DNA of 64,000 bases from Hippasteria phrygiana (Eukaryota > Echinodermata > Asteroidea > Valvatida > Goniasteridae): contig JAZGUH010000274.1 in assembly GCA_037893225.1 (NCBI GenBank), forward strand, positions 62,001 to 126,000, in the 5' to 3' direction. The notes beneath the pieces are model-generated. The model had not been told where the DNA came from, did not search any database, and saw nothing but the letters and a program-made list of their open reading frames with translations. Shown here in pieces: positions 10,787-20,150 of this stretch (its first letter is position 1; the number at the start of each line of letters is the position of its first letter). The translations under genes were made by a program, and so were the position numbers.

Positions 10787-11210
10787 ACTTTATGATTATT
10801 ATTTTTTTTATGAATATCGCCCAATACAAGGCCAAAAGGCCACTCAAGTTGGGGCTACAAAAGACAAGAAAAGACAAATCACATGGATAGAATGTATTTA
10901 TTAGTAACTGTTTGAATTGTGAAAGATTATAAGTGGAAGGGAAGCAGGTTGCAGGCAAGGAGTACCAAAAAGAGAGGCAGTGCGGGGGAAAGAACTTGAA
11001 GAGTATTTCACAGCACTAGGGAACAACAATGGTGAAAGGATGTGATGAGACAGCCAGGCGAGTAGAATGCCTGAAAGTTTGGACGGTGGAACTAATGATG
11101 AAAGGCTACTGGAACATCTTCCATGATAGTATCGATAAAAGAGGCTCAATGAAGCAACAGAGCATTGGACATAAAGGGGTTCCAGGGAAGATGCTAGGTC
11201 CTGACCAACC
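10787..11210 (-). mobile_element. LINE 3' end, 5'-truncated, copy 1
   Basis: The minus strand encodes the C-terminal part of a non-LTR retrotransposon reverse transcriptase in broken frames: SLFYRYYHGRCSSSL near 11149-11105, then YSSSSFPRTASLFGTP, then CFPSTYNLSQFKQLLIN in another frame near 10950. This order (YYHGRCSS, then SSFFPRTARLWNSLP, then YNLSQFK) is typical of CR1/L2/jockey-group ORF2 C-termini, so the copy is frameshifted and dead. The 3' tail reads GAGTGGCCTTTTGGCC, then TTGTATTGGGCG, then A-rich text. The upstream side stops at the MITE at 11211. Confidence 0.75.
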
Positions 11211-11467
11211 AGGGACCAATTTCATGGCTCTGCTTTAATACCGTTAGCGAAAAATCCCCGCTTACTGTAGCAGAAAATGTTGTGCTTACGGCAAGCGTAT
11301 TTCACGCGTTAGCGGGGAATTTTGGCTCCTGAGCATGCGTACATCCCGTAACTAAGGATTCTGTGCTTACGTGGTTAGCGCAGAATTTTTCCGCTAGCGC
11401 TGTTAGCGCAAAATGGTGATCGTAAGCGCGGAAAGCTGTGGTTAGCAAAGCCATGAAATTGGGCCCT
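11211..11467. mobile_element. AATTTCA-family MITE, copy 1
   Basis: The left end AGGGACCAATTTCATGGCTC is the near-inverse of the right end GCCATGAAATTGGGCCCT. The interior is made of TTAGCG, GCTTACG and AATTTT words on both strands. A relative with the same end pattern lies at 27532-27782. It abuts the LINE fragment, so it may have inserted at or near that LINE's truncated end. Confidence 0.8.
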
Positions 11468-11900
11468 GATTTGAAACAAGCCGCTGAATCTTATCAAAGA
11501 GGAACAAATGGCAAGCCGGGGCACCAGCCCCTATGTGGCAGCAGTATTCCATGACACTTCACAGGATATATGGTTGTCTTATATAGGAGGAGAATGGCAC
11601 ATGGAGGGAGGTACCGTTGTGCAGGATACAAGCAGACAAGGCGCTGATAGAGGCTCTTGTGGCAGAAATATATGGGTCTCAGCTAAGTTTTGACAAGATG
11701 TCTAGTCCAAGCAGACGTATGGTGTTATGTTCCTGAAATAGGCAGAAGAGGCACACACTCCTATTATTTTTATGAATATAACATTTTTATGGAGGAAGAT
11801 GGAAAGAGGCAAATCTCCCTCTTGTAATTTTCCCCTGTAACATTCTCCTCTGTATAACAATCTTAAAGGAACCACTCAAAAATGATCTAAATGCTTGTTT
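11468..11900. other. Unassigned stretch
   Basis: No gene recognised. A variant of the ATGGAGGAAGGA word lies near 11790. Confidence 0.5.
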
Positions 11901-12050
11901 GTGGTGGTGGTTGCGGTAGTGGTTGCGGTGGTGGTTGCGGTGGTGGTTGCGGTGGTGGTTGCGGTGGTGGTTGCGGTGGTGGTTGCGGTGGTGGTTGCGG
12001 TGGTGGTTGCAGTGGTGGTTGCAGTGGTGGTGGCGGTGGCGGTAGTGGTT
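11901..12050 (+). repeat. 12-bp minisatellite, GGTGGTGGTTGC unit
   Basis: About twelve units, the central ones near-identical and the two ends diverged (GCAGTGGTGG on the right). The unit is stop-free in most frames, which creates spurious glycine/cysteine and valine-rich frames on the plus strand and proline/glutamine-rich frames on the minus strand. Confidence 0.95.
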
Positions 12051-12140
12051 CTCCATTCTCTAAAAACAATCTTTCCAATTGAGTAGTGAAGAGGGCACTC
12101 TTGTTTGGTAACAGAAGGAACTTATAGTTATAACACAATA
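12051..12140. other. Unique spacer between two minisatellites
   Basis: About 90 bp of non-repetitive sequence separates the two 12-bp arrays. One minus-strand frame stays open across both arrays and this spacer (461 codons) but lacks an ATG start; I attribute it to stop-free repeats. Confidence 0.6.
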
Positions 12141-13268
12141 GCAGCCCCAACAGCAGCCCCAACAGCAGCCCCAACAGCAGCCCCAACAGCAGCCCCAACA
12201 GCAGCCCCAACAGCAGCCCCAACAGCAGCCCCAACAGCAGCCCCAACAGCAGCCCCAACAGCAGCCCCAACAGCAGCCCCAACAGCAGCCCCAACAGCAG
12301 CCCCAACAGCAGCCCCAACAGCAGCCCCAACAGCAGCCCCAACAGCAGCCCCAACAGCAGCCCCAACAGCAGCCCCAACAGCAGCCCCAACAGCAGCCCC
12401 AACAGCAGCCCCAACAGCAGCCCCAACAGCAGCCCCAACAGCAGCCCCAACAGCAGCCCCAACAGCAGCACCAACAGCAGCACCAACAGCAGCACCAACA
12501 GCAGCACCAACAGCAGCACCAACAGCAGCACCAACAGCAGCACCAACAGCAGAACCAACAGCAGAACCAACAGCAGAACCAACAGCAGAACCAACAGCAG
12601 CCCCAACAGCAGCCCCAACAGCAGCCCCAACAGCAGCCCCAACAGCAGCCCCAACAGCAGCCCCAACAGCAGCCCCAACAGCAGCCCCAACAGCAGCCCC
12701 AACAGCAGCACCAACAGCAGCCCCAACAGCAGCACCAACAGCAGCACCAACAACAGAACCAACAGCAGCCCCAACAGCAGCCCCAACAGCAGCACCAACA
12801 GCAGCCCCAACAGCAGCCCCAACAGCAGCCCCAACAGCAGCCCCAACAGCAGCCCCAACAGCAGCCCCAACAGCAGCCCCAACAGCAGCCCCAACAGCAG
12901 CCCCAACAGCAGCACCAACAGCAGCACCAACAGCAGCACCAACAGCAGCACCAACAGCAGCCCCAACAGCAGCCCCAACAGCAGCCCCAACAGCAGCCCC
13001 AACAGCAGCACCAACAGCAGCACCAACAACAGAACCAACAGCAGCACCAACAGCAGCACCAACAGCAGCCCCAACAGCAGCCCCAACAGCAGCCCCAACA
13101 GCAGCCCCAACAGCAGCACCAACAGCAGAACCAACAGCAGCACCAACAGCAGAACCAACAGCAGAACCAACAGCAGCACCAACAGCAGCACCAACAGCAG
13201 CACCAACAGCAGCACCAACAGCAGAACCAACAGCAGAACCAACAGCAGAACCAACAGCAGAACCAGCA
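12141..13268 (+). repeat. 12-bp minisatellite, about 94 units of CCCCAACAGCAG
   Basis: A 1,128-bp array with strict 12-bp phase and no indel visible from end to end. Units differ almost only in the first two bases (CC, CA or AA before CCAACAGCAG), plus two units with CAACAACAG. The first ~28 units are all CC-type and later parts mix types in blocks. One plus-strand frame reads Ala-Ala-Pro-Thr with occasional Glu, and the CC to CA change is synonymous there. That frame has no ATG start, and other frames are open too. A mucin-like exon cannot be excluded but is not supported. Confidence 0.97.
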
Positions 13269-13329
13269 CCACTCTTCTAAAATTCTAAACTATGGTACAT
13301 TGATGTAACCCACAAACAAAGTTTTGAAG
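13269..13329. other. Short unique stretch
   Basis: Nothing recognised between the minisatellite and the SINE tail. Confidence 0.5.
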
Positions 13330-13425
13330 AAATGTGTTTTTTTATGGAAGTCACCCGATACAAGGCTAAAAGCCACTCTAGGCAAAGGCCCACAACAGAG
13401 GTGGTAAGGTTGGCTAATGCCACAC
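13330..13425 (-). mobile_element. SINE 3' tail fragment
   Basis: The minus strand reads GCCAACCTTACCACCTCTG, then CTAGAGTGGCTTTTAGCC, then TTGTATCGGGTGAC and an A-rich end. This equals the 3' part of the SINE at 37298-37515 and shares its last ~40 bases with the LINE tails at 10787 and 34470. The tRNA-like head is missing. Confidence 0.7.
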
Positions 13426-13984
13426 AATGTTTGATTTTCTAAAAGTTTTAAAGCCGTTTTCTAGTTTCTGACAACTTAAATCTGAATCTCTGGTATTTTT
13501 TTTCTATATTTGTTCACTCACAGCCTTTTAAAAGGCAGGATCTGACTTTTACCAACTATTAAGTAAGAGCCTATTTCATAGTCAGCTGATTGTACAAGTT
13601 CTCTTTACCTTATCACCCCAAAACCAAGACCCTCGCAATTTTCCCCTCCCCTCTCCTCCGGAAACCGACAGATCCATCGTCACGACACGTCACGGCCTGC
13701 CTGGTCTCCTGACTCGCGCTGCACTGGCACACAGCAAAAAAAATGCCTGCAGACACAAAACCATTTCCTTCCCAAAGTGTGCGCCAGTCCCGCAGAGGGA
13801 TTTCCAGGGGTGAGCGGTGGACAATGGAACTTGCCAAACGGAGCATTGGACTCTTACATCATGAGCATCCAGTTAACTGCACTTTGTGGGGGGAGACTTT
13901 CGGATGAAGGACCCTGACAGGTCCCCTTATAGGGGCGGAGCCAGGTTTTGAAAAAAAAGGGTTGGTGGATACAGGGGGAGCCTC
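13426..13984. other. Unassigned stretch
   Basis: No gene recognised. Positions 13600-13830 are more GC-rich than surroundings, and an open minus-strand frame at 13613-13846 has no family match. A GGGGCGGAGCCAGG transposon-end-like word lies near 13933. Confidence 0.5.
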
Positions 13985-14809
13985 TTAACCCATTCTGTCC
14001 GGCTGTTATTGGTGGGGTGCTGGTTAGGGGTGTGCATCAGAACCGGGTACCCGAGCACCCGACCGTTCATGTCAGGAACCGGTTCCAGATTATGGAATCG
14101 AGTACCCGTACAACTTTACATTATAGCATAGTAACTTCCCAGAAAATGAAAAAGGAAAGGTTGCGAATGTTATTTGTCGGGAATTTTCAAAATTAAAACA
14201 AGACTACATGGGAAACCAGCACAGATTTCATGTTTATGACGCTCACGAAAATTGACAATAAAGGGAATACCAGTTGTGGTTTTTGTAGTCTGGGTATGGA
14301 TAAAGAGCCTTGACGTGACATACATGTGTAATAGCATGCCTCATTGTACTATAAATACAACTATATAAAGCTTGTGTCTTTTGTGATATGCCGGCGCATG
14401 CACGTGCCGGAACATGTAATGGCGGAGTAGTGATCATGTTTACTAGACAGGCATGAGATTTTTCAGACTTTTGTCTGAAATCAGAATTTTGAATCTCAGA
14501 GAAAGACATTATTGCAACTTCTGGGATTGGAAGTTTTGGGTTGGGTTTCTTTAACGGGTACCCGGGTACCCGTATTGTTTTCAATCGGGTACCCGTATTG
14601 TTTTCAATCGGGTACCCGGTTCTTTTACTACCAGTAAATGCACACCCCTAGTGCTGGTATGCCGAGACGGGCATGTGCAGCCAAGCGTAATGCAAACAAT
14701 AGGCAAACAATGGATTGAGTACGTGCAAGAATGCGCGTACAGACAACAGCCGGCCTGGTGGTCTTTTTCAAACGGCAGCTATGGCCATCGTCCATAATTA
14801 AGAGGTTAA
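13985..14809 (+). mobile_element. Rep3 copy 2, split by a hAT element
   Basis: Left part 13985-14024 (TTAACCCATTCTGTCCGGC to GGGGTGCTGGT). The right part resumes at 14651 with GTGCTGGTATGCC and continues to GGTTAA at 14804-14809. The eight bases GTGCTGGT occur on both sides of the insertion and once in the uninterrupted copy at 23931. Removing the insertion restores a normal Rep3. Confidence 0.85.
14025..14650 (+). mobile_element. Non-autonomous hAT element with perfect 8-bp target duplication
   Basis: Perfect 12-bp inverted ends TAGGGGTGTGCA and TGCACACCCCTA, flanked by GTGCTGGT at 14017-14024 and 14651-14658. An 8-bp duplication with TAGGGGTG-type ends is diagnostic of hAT. The 626-bp interior has no transposase. 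Inside the right end CGGGTACCCGTATTG repeats in tandem (about 14555-14618), and GGTACC palindromes also mark the left end. An internal portion is duplicated at 3832-4161. Confidence 0.95.
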
Positions 14810-15234
14810 AAAACCGAGTGGTGTACAAAAAGTATAACTTTAGTAGATGGATCATTATCTCAAAATAGAATACGGAGAGCATAGGCTGGAGGTAGAACTT
14901 TACAGACACTTGCCTTTTTGCCTTTTAAATGACACAACATTTGCCTTTTTATGACAGGTTCAGGACCTATGTACTTCTAAAATATGTCCAAGTTAGAGTA
15001 TTACATTATGTACTCACTTATTGGACACATTCAGATAACTTCCAAAATAGTCCAAAATAGATTCAGAATTACAGGGGTGGAGAAATCAAGGAATGCGTAA
15101 AAAAAACAACGGTATTTTCACATGAACATGTTGAAGACATCCAATCTTTAAATATCTAACCACAACTTCTTACTGACGGCCAATCAAGGTATAACTGCAA
15201 CTACAATTAGAAATTTATTAACATCACTAGGTCA
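14810..15234. other. Unassigned stretch
   Basis: No gene or family recognised. Confidence 0.5.
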
Positions 15235-15374
15235 TTCTGATCAATTTTCAGAGAACAAAGACAACTGGCAGGAGTGGGAATTGAACCTGTAACCTCCGGG
15301 TTACCGTACCAGCACTCTACCAACTGAGCTATCATTGCCCTATGTTGGCGGTCTCCCAAATTGTCAGTATCCTG
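15235..15374 (-). mobile_element. tRNA-derived SINE head, minus strand
   Basis: The minus strand reads ATACTGACAATTTGGGAGAC, then CCAACATAGGGCAATGA, then the A box TAGCTCAGTTGGTAGAG (plus 15315-15332) and the B box GGTTCAATTCC (plus 15277-15287). The same order, including the 5' extension before the A box, occurs at 36258 and 44132. It stands head to head with the plus-strand copy that follows. No intact tRNA is claimed. Confidence 0.85.
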
Positions 15375-15712
15375 TAATTGGTAAAATGCCAGTACGATAA
15401 CCCGGAGGTCGCCGGTTCAAATCCCGCTCCTGGCAGTTTTCTTTGTCCACTTTGAAAACAGAAAATAATTAACATTTAGGGGGGAGGTGAGTTGGTCTTA
15501 CCAACCAACAATGGAAGTTATCCCACCTAGGTCTATAGGTTTGAAAATTTGAATAATTTCTCTGGAATGTGTTGAAGATTTATCCTCTATTTAAATCTGG
15601 GCCCAGGAAAACCACAGGAGTGGTATGGTTGGCAAGTCAAAATGTTAACCCTTCCACCTCTGAATGTAACCTTTTACCTAGAGTGGTTTTTAGTGATAAA
15701 AAAAAATTGAAT
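15375..15712 (+). mobile_element. tRNA-derived SINE, near full length
   Basis: The A-box region is degraded (TTGGTAAAATGCC), followed by GATAACCCGGAGGTCGCC and an intact B box GGTTCAAATCC at 15414-15424. The body continues with TTATCCCACCTAGGTCTATA, then AATTTCTCTGGAATGTGTTG, then GGGCCCAGGAAAACC, and ends CTAGAGTGG, TTTTTAG and an A run. The body matches the minus-strand copy at 37298-37515. The tail is a decayed version of the LINE-shared tail. Confidence 0.85.
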
Positions 15713-15746
15713 TTCAAAGATTAATTGGAATCTTCAGCATTATTAA

Positions 15747-16169
15747 AGGTAGTATACACCATTTTCAAACATCAAAAAACAAAACTACTGAATTATTACG
15801 AAATACCGTACTAGACTGCAGCAGTCTCAAGCATCCTGTGAAATCGTGGCACCTGGTGTGCTGTCGTTTTCAAGAAAAGTGGAAATATATCGTTTTCCAA
15901 CGATTGTCGGCCGACAATCGTTGGAAATAGTCCAGTTCCCTGACCTGATAATTCCCCGACGTCTGTAAATTGCTCCGTTTTGCCCAAGGTATGGTCAGCG
16001 AACCAGACTACTAGAACAGAATTTATTTCTCTCCGTTTTCCAAGCATCTATGCACAGAAAACTTTAAACAGGTCAGTGTTGCCGTATTTGCTAGCACGCT
16101 ATAAAATACTAACCCCCAAATCCATTTCATTTCGAAAATTACAGCAAAAGCAAATAGTGTCTACTACCA
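15747..16169 (+). mobile_element. TTAA-family MITE, type 1b
   Basis: TTAA at 15743-15746, then AGGTAGTATACACCATTTTC. The central perfect palindrome (about 15898-15925) has arms CCAACGATTGTCGG and CCGACAATCGTTGG. The right part reads TTTAAACAGGTCAGTG, then GCTAGCACGCTATAAAATAC, then AAAATTACAGCAAAAGC, ending at a degraded CTACTACC. The right TTAA is lost. Type 1b shares ends with 1a but lacks the 120-bp stem-loop. Confidence 0.85.
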
Positions 16170-17210
16170 TATGAGTATAACACTACAGAAAAAAGGTAAA
16201 TATGTGATACACTCTAATGGGTTTAAAAGGTGCTCATGCTGGACTTGACCTTAGCACAAAGTGTGACTGTGAATTAGCACCAGGGCCGCAAATTCATTAA
16301 TATAATACAGATAGAGTGCCTACAGGTATATGCTGTGAAGGTTACGCAGGAGAAGTGTAAAGGGGAAGAGAGGTGGCCAGTGGGCCTGAAAAAAAAGCCT
16401 GCCAGGTGATGAAAGAGCAGACGGGACAGGTGCTCGGACCACAAATCATGGGGTGCAGGAGAACCAATTTAACCCCATAATGAAATGACTAATTGCATGG
16501 AGTCTTTTCAGGTCTTTTTTTTTCTGTGGGCGCGGGTGATCAATGCGCGGAATTCACTCCGCTGGCAGGGCGGCTAGGAAATCACCGGCCATTCCGATTT
16601 CGCTCAACTCTTTTGAATTTCCAATTTAACTTCCGATCAATCTCCTTTTTAGCAAATAAGCGGCGGGTCAATAACTGATGTAGAATTTTTACAAACCTTG
16701 AAAAAAACTTTTTTATTGGGGGGGAATCGGAGGAGCTAGGGTTGTAATCTGCTTGATGACAGCTCAAAAGGGAGGGAAAAGAGTAGACTGGGAGGGCACG
16801 GAATGGGGCACTGGGCAGAAAAGAGGTGTTAACTGGGAACATTAATTAATTTTTATTGGGATTGGACTGTGTAGCAATGCTGGGCCTGGGGTTGAAACAG
16901 TCAAGTATAGATTTGGCCCTGGGATTCTGGCCACCATCAGAGCTAAAACCACCTAAAACCTTGAATCAGAAGAAGAAAAAAGTCACACCAAGAGGGGGAG
17001 GACCACATTCAAAGACTGCCAAAAACCAGCAATAAATTGATTTTCTCCACATTTTTATGACCCGTTAATGTTTACACTCCCTATATACCCCCATAGTTGT
17101 GAGGCAGCCTTGTCAGCAAAGAGAAAAAGGCATGGTATAGATTACAAGTGGTTTCAATTTGACTAAAAATTGCAAACTTGTATGCCCCACACCACTTGTT
17201 GGTAATGCAT
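16170..17210. other. Unassigned stretch
   Basis: No gene or repeat family recognised. Short open frames near 16493-16842 on both strands lack any domain. Confidence 0.5.
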
Positions 17211-17776
17211 GTGACCCACTCTGCAAAAAGGGGCATTACATGTATGTTGCCAAATTTGAAAATATTGTTTTATATAGCTGGAAAGGCCATTTTTATAAGC
17301 TTTAATATGGTATATGTCTGAGGCCTGTAGCATTTTGCATTCACGAGATATTTGGAAATTTGCATGTTTGTTTTTAGGAATTTCTTGAAATGACTTAACT
17401 CTTCCGCTACGGCGCGCCGCTCACAGCGGCTCGAAAAAAGCCTATTCCTGCCGGCAAGCCGCTCAGAGCGGCTCGTTGTAAACATTCTGTAAAACAATTA
17501 CGTCACAGCACCCATTATAATACCGTAGTGAAAGAGTGAAGGAGAAACAAGCCATTTAAAAACACAAAAAGCGAAACAATAGATTGAAGCACTCGACACA
17601 AACACATTCTTTTTCAAACATTATTCACTGAAATAAAAGATTTTGGTCATGAACTAGGATAATATAGGTATCAAAAATCACTTGTTTGAAGAATTTTTCA
17701 GCCTCTTCACATAGAACGGCCCATTACGCATAAAAGCATACAGCGACTTATGTGCCCTTTTTGCAGAGCGGGTCAC
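17211..17776. mobile_element. GTGACC-family MITE, copy 1
   Basis: The left end GTGACCCACTCTGCAAAAAG is the near-inverse of the right end CTTTTTGCAGAGCGGGTCAC. The interior includes a CG-rich block with short hairpins (CCGCTCACAGCGG near 17418; CCGCTCAGAGCGG near 17458) that the copy at 42141 lacks. The right side abuts a type-1b TTAA fragment. Target duplication is not evident. Confidence 0.85.
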
Positions 17777-17884
17777 ATATTTACTTTTGCTGTAATTTTT
17801 AGACATGGATGGATTTTGGGGTTTGAGTCTTTTAGTAAACATTGACCTGCTTAAAGTTTTGTGTGGATAGATGCTGGGGGGGGA
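17777..17884 (-). mobile_element. TTAA-family MITE 1b fragment
   Basis: The plus strand reads TACTTTTGCTGTAATTTTTA, then GGATTTTGGGGTTTGAG, then GACCTGCTTAAAGTTTTGTG, the terminal part of type 1b in reverse orientation. It starts exactly where the GTGACC element ends. Confidence 0.7.
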
Positions 17885-20060
17885 AATGCATGATTCCCTT
17901 ACCTACAAAATCAGGATAAAAGATTATCACAAGCCTCATTTGGCATGTTCTGCACTTCACAACATTTGTGCTCCATCCTCAACTAATCTCTTGGAGGTAA
18001 ACTGAGTTGCAGTACTGCACCCCAAGCTCTTTATTGTGTAATTTTCACATGACAGTGTGAACATTTTCAATGAGATTAGGGGACAAAAAGTAGGAAAAAG
18101 TAGGGAAAAATAGGAATTTCAAGTAAAAAGTAGGAAAAGTAGGAGCAAGGTAAAAAAAAATGAAAAAAATAGAAAAAAATTGAAAAAATTGAAAAAAATA
18201 GAAAAAAATAGAAAAAAATTGGAAAAAATAGGAAAAAGTAGTAATACTTGAAAGCCCACACAAGTGAAAAAAAACATATTTTCACATCTTTTTCTCAAAA
18301 GTGTGAAAATAATTTCCCACTTGAATTCGCAGCGGGAAAAAGTTGCATGCGAAATGCAAAATACGAATGCGACTGCGAATTCTTTTCGTAAAATTTCCCA
18401 TTCCAATTGACAGTGTTAACTTTCAATTGCAATGTACTGTATGATCGGCCTCAAGTCAAGCCTGCAGGTAATAATGCAAGAGCTAATCTTGTGTCGTTGC
18501 GAGCGATGATATTCCCCGTTGTGCAACCTCACCAAAGCCACTCACCCCAGCCCAAACATCAGCCAAAACGGGCATTGTCGCACCCCATTGTGAAAATATC
18601 CACTTTATTTGATTGGAAAACACTGGTCCCTAAAATAGGACCCCGAAAGTCACACATACAAAAAAAAAGTTTTTGTTAAAATCTTGGATGGTGGGAAATG
18701 CCGTTCAACAGAAATCGCATGTAAAAAGACAATCGGAAAAAAACACAAAGGCATGAGAAGGAAAGAATTAAATAAATTGAAAGGAGGTTGTTACTGAAGT
18801 ACTGCTGGAGACAGGTCAAGGAAGATACCAAAATGTCTGGATACTAAAATCCAGACAACTTTAACGACCAATAAATAAGCCTTAAATGCCAACGATTCCA
18901 AATTCCAAAGGGCAGGTTTGGAAAATTGGCCACGGGAGGAAAAAAAAGCCAGGGGGAAGAAAAGACCGGGACTAATAATGTACATGACCTCTGTACTGCC
19001 TGCACCTTGGATGAAATGGCTTTGAACGTTGCCACACTCAAACCAGGTGTCCGCGTTTGTCAGGTGATGAGGTTGCTATAGAGCTGTCTGGTGTGTTATG
19101 GGTAGACGGGAGGACGTTGACATCGGGACAAGACTCTCAGAGTTGGAACAAGTCGGAGGGATGGGGCTATAGTGGTAGCCTGCAGCATGCTTCCAAAACC
19201 ACAAAGCTATGACAAACCCGATATTAGGTCTACGTGCTAAAAATCGGGCACCACTCTTTTCAGAAAGCTCGGTCCTAAACTGAGTGGACATTTTTAATGC
19301 CAGTTTTAGGAAAATCGTCAAAGTGATTTTTTTGGAGAGTGGAGCTGCTATTAGTTGTGGAGGGCAATTGCTCACAGACGTGTGTCAAACTAAATTATGC
19401 TCAACATGAACTGATGAAGCAAGGTGGGATTAACGTCTGGTTCAAACTGGTTTTTAGAAGCAGAACTAAAAGTTCTCAGATCCAACAGGAGTGATTGACA
19501 TGGGGGTCCAGGGAAGGGGTGGGGGGTAGAAGTGGGAGGGTACGGGATCGAATAACTCACAAAAACATAAGGGAACGGGAAGGGTAGAAAGAAAAAGGAT
19601 GACATCTCTTGGAACAGAGGAATATTTAAGTAAAAAATAATTCACAAATAGCTCGGACTTAAAAAAAATAATAATAAAAAAATAAATACAGAAATTGATT
19701 AAATAACTGTATCGGCCCTACCTGAAACAAAAGCAAGACGTCTCACATTTGAACCCTGTCAAAAATACCACTGCAATCTTCAATTGGTTTATATGTATTT
19801 ATCTAGCTCAGGACCGAGTATCATCATATGCATCACAAGGAAAGACTAAATATTTAAAAGTTCTATCTTCAGCTGCTCACTACCAGAATTTTCACTTGAC
19901 ACAACGCCTTCCATTCTAAACAAACCATAAACCACTTGTGCTAATTTCAGAACCCGGGAGCGGCCCCTCTGCCATTTACAAAGACCGGAGTTAGGCGAGG
20001 CCCTCAATGTTAGAGAAACAAAAATCGCAAGGAATGTCGGTCACTCTCAAGCATTGGTTT
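17885..20060. other. Unassigned stretch
   Basis: No gene recognised. The only strong pattern is the A-rich tract at 18090-18245. Several 60-99-codon open frames have no domain and are compositional. Confidence 0.5.
18090..18245 (+). repeat. A-rich purine tract
   Basis: Imperfect repeats of GAAAAAAAT and TAGGAAAAAG, almost pure purine on the plus strand. It creates phenylalanine-rich shadow frames on the minus strand. Confidence 0.9.
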
Positions 20061-20150
20061 CCTTTCACACGATGGGCATTTTGTAACATTTCTCAAACAT
20101 TGAGATAATCTCTCAATCGTTGTGAGTTTTCTTGCGTCGTGTGAAAAGGG
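20061..20150. repeat. Short inverted repeat
   Basis: CCTTTCACACGA at 20061-20072 pairs with TCGTGTGAAAAGG near 20137-20149, with a second pairing inside around AACATTGAGATAATCTCTCA. It may be a small MITE; flanks are not diagnostic. Confidence 0.4.

Noticed and set aside
11887..13272. 461-codon minus-strand and 391-codon plus-strand open frames over the minisatellites
   Set aside because: The 12-bp units contain no stop in several frames, neither frame starts with ATG, and the peptides are pure repeats.
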